DNA from: Brevundimonas sp. UBA5713
Lineage (GTDB): Bacteria > Pseudomonadota > Alphaproteobacteria > Caulobacterales > Caulobacteraceae
Assembly: GCF_002419815.1 (NCBI RefSeq)
Contig: NZ_DIGV01000011.1
Span: forward strand, 1-5,673
Length of the DNA: 5,673 bases
Reading direction: 5' to 3'
Shown piece after piece: positions 5,374 to 5,673 of the stretch. Within the stretch, counting starts at the first letter, position 1. Each line of letters opens with the position of its first letter. The notes beneath the pieces were generated by a model. That model saw only the letters and a program-made list of their open reading frames with translations. It searched no databases and was not told where the DNA came from. The position numbers were made by a program, and so were the translations under genes.

Positions 5374-5490
5374 TTAAGGTGGAGAAGGTTGGACGTCAGA
5401 CCCATCCCCTCCAGTGAACTCCCCTTCCTGCGCCGTCGCTGTTCCAGCGCTCAACAGCACTGCCAGAAAGGCCGTCCCCGATAGTTTCAT
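5374..5490 (-). CDS. Predicted small secreted peptide (38 aa), unknown
   Basis: Minus-strand ORF from ATG 5490 to TAA 5374. It begins with a textbook Sec signal peptide: MKLSGTAFLAVLLSAGTATA (1-20), cleavage predicted after A-T-A at Q21, leaving an 18-residue acidic, Gly/Pro-rich tail EGEFTGGDGSDVQPSPP. AGGAT (5500-5496) lies about 6 nt before the ATG and supports translation. The mature part is too short for a domain, so it is either a genuine small exported peptide or the start of a gene whose remainder was lost; no continuation is seen in other frames. It is convergent with the ATP-grasp gene, 40 nt between stops. No family recognised. Confidence 0.42.
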   Translation of the reverse strand: MKLSGTAFLAVLLSAGTATAQEGEFTGGDGSDVQPSPP

Positions 5491-5500
5491 GGTTCATCCT

Positions 5501-5567
5501 ATGAGTCTCAACACAGTGATGCTGGTCGCTTAGGTGGAGCTAACAAGTCAACCAAAATGAGACTCAT
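5501..5567. repeat. 10-bp inverted repeat pair, 47-nt spacing
   Basis: ATGAGTCTCA (5501-5510) and its exact complement TGAGACTCAT (5558-5567). Each arm is itself nearly palindromic (TGAG-N-CTCA), so they may be two copies of one protein-binding site just upstream of the small-peptide ATG rather than a hairpin. Confidence 0.45.
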
Positions 5568-5668
5568 CGTCTGTCGCCCGATCAGATGCATTGCTCGCAT
5601 CTGCGCATATGGACGTTTGCCAAAAACTCGGACTGCGCGTGCAGCGGTGCTGGTGCTGACAAGTTAAC
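5535..5668. repeat. 18-nt imperfect direct repeats, 116 nt apart
   Basis: TGGAGCTAACAAGTCAAC (5535-5552) and TGGTGCTGACAAGTTAAC (5651-5668) agree at 15 of 18 positions, differing only at positions 4, 8 and 14. On the minus strand each reads GTTRACTTGTYAGC, so the first copy contains a -35-like TTGACT. Possible binding sites for one regulator. Confidence 0.5.
5583..5603. promoter_or_regulatory. 7-7-7 palindrome, candidate operator
   Basis: CAGATGC (5583-5589), 7-nt spacer, GCATCTG (5597-5603): a perfect dyad of operator size, midway between the two 18-nt direct repeats. No T-run follows on either side, so it is not a terminator. Confidence 0.4.
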
Positions 5669-5673
5669 TGGAT

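Larger units (their letters stand above)
5491..5673. other. Lower-GC non-coding edge with multiple operator-like repeats
   Basis: I see no convincing gene in these 183 nt. GC is visibly lower than in the copper genes. It contains a 7-7-7 palindrome, a 10-bp inverted repeat pair and an 18-nt direct repeat pair, given separately. Such density suggests a regulatory region shared by the minus-strand peptide and a gene beyond the right edge. Confidence 0.4.

Overview
The window is high-GC, GC3-rich proteobacterial DNA. It looks like a copper-resistance accessory region of an alphaproteobacterium. The Caulobacterales (Brevundimonas/Caulobacter type) or sphingomonads are my best guess, from gene content and codon use only. 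The right half is somewhat lower in GC and carries remnants of insertion sequences and decayed coding DNA, so it looks like a mosaic island.

Left block (1-1813, minus strand): the N-terminal 370 codons of a Tat-exported CopA-type multicopper oxidase run off the left edge. Upstream of it on the same strand is a membrane-anchored DUF305 protein. Divergently on the plus strand, an almost textbook CueR-type (MerR-family) operator-promoter at 1910-1940 drives a compact two-gene operon: a 75-aa CopZ-like HMA copper chaperone and an exported DUF411 metal-binding protein. The operon ends at a very strong intrinsic terminator (2711-2740). Together these genes read as copper handling: a cytosolic carrier, periplasmic binding proteins and a periplasmic cuprous oxidase.

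Middle block (2741-3364): no intact gene is visible. There is a frameshifted coding remnant on the minus strand (about 2879-3092), the first ~80 nt of an IS5-family transposase gene with its upstream end (about 3080-3220), and a perfect 17-bp inverted repeat (3257-3316) that may mark the ends of another mobile element.

Right block (3365-5333, plus strand): a membrane-anchored mono-haem cytochrome c, then a possible 71-aa small membrane protein whose stop codon overlaps (ATGA) the start of a 425-aa ATP-grasp-family protein of unknown substrate. This trio is the least explained part of the window.

Right edge (5334-5673): a convergent 38-codon minus-strand ORF with a clean signal peptide and ribosome binding site, preceded by lower-GC DNA with three repeat structures: a 7-7-7 palindrome, a 10-bp inverted repeat and an 18-nt direct repeat. 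These could be operators for an adjacent gene outside the window. No tRNA, rRNA or CRISPR array was seen.
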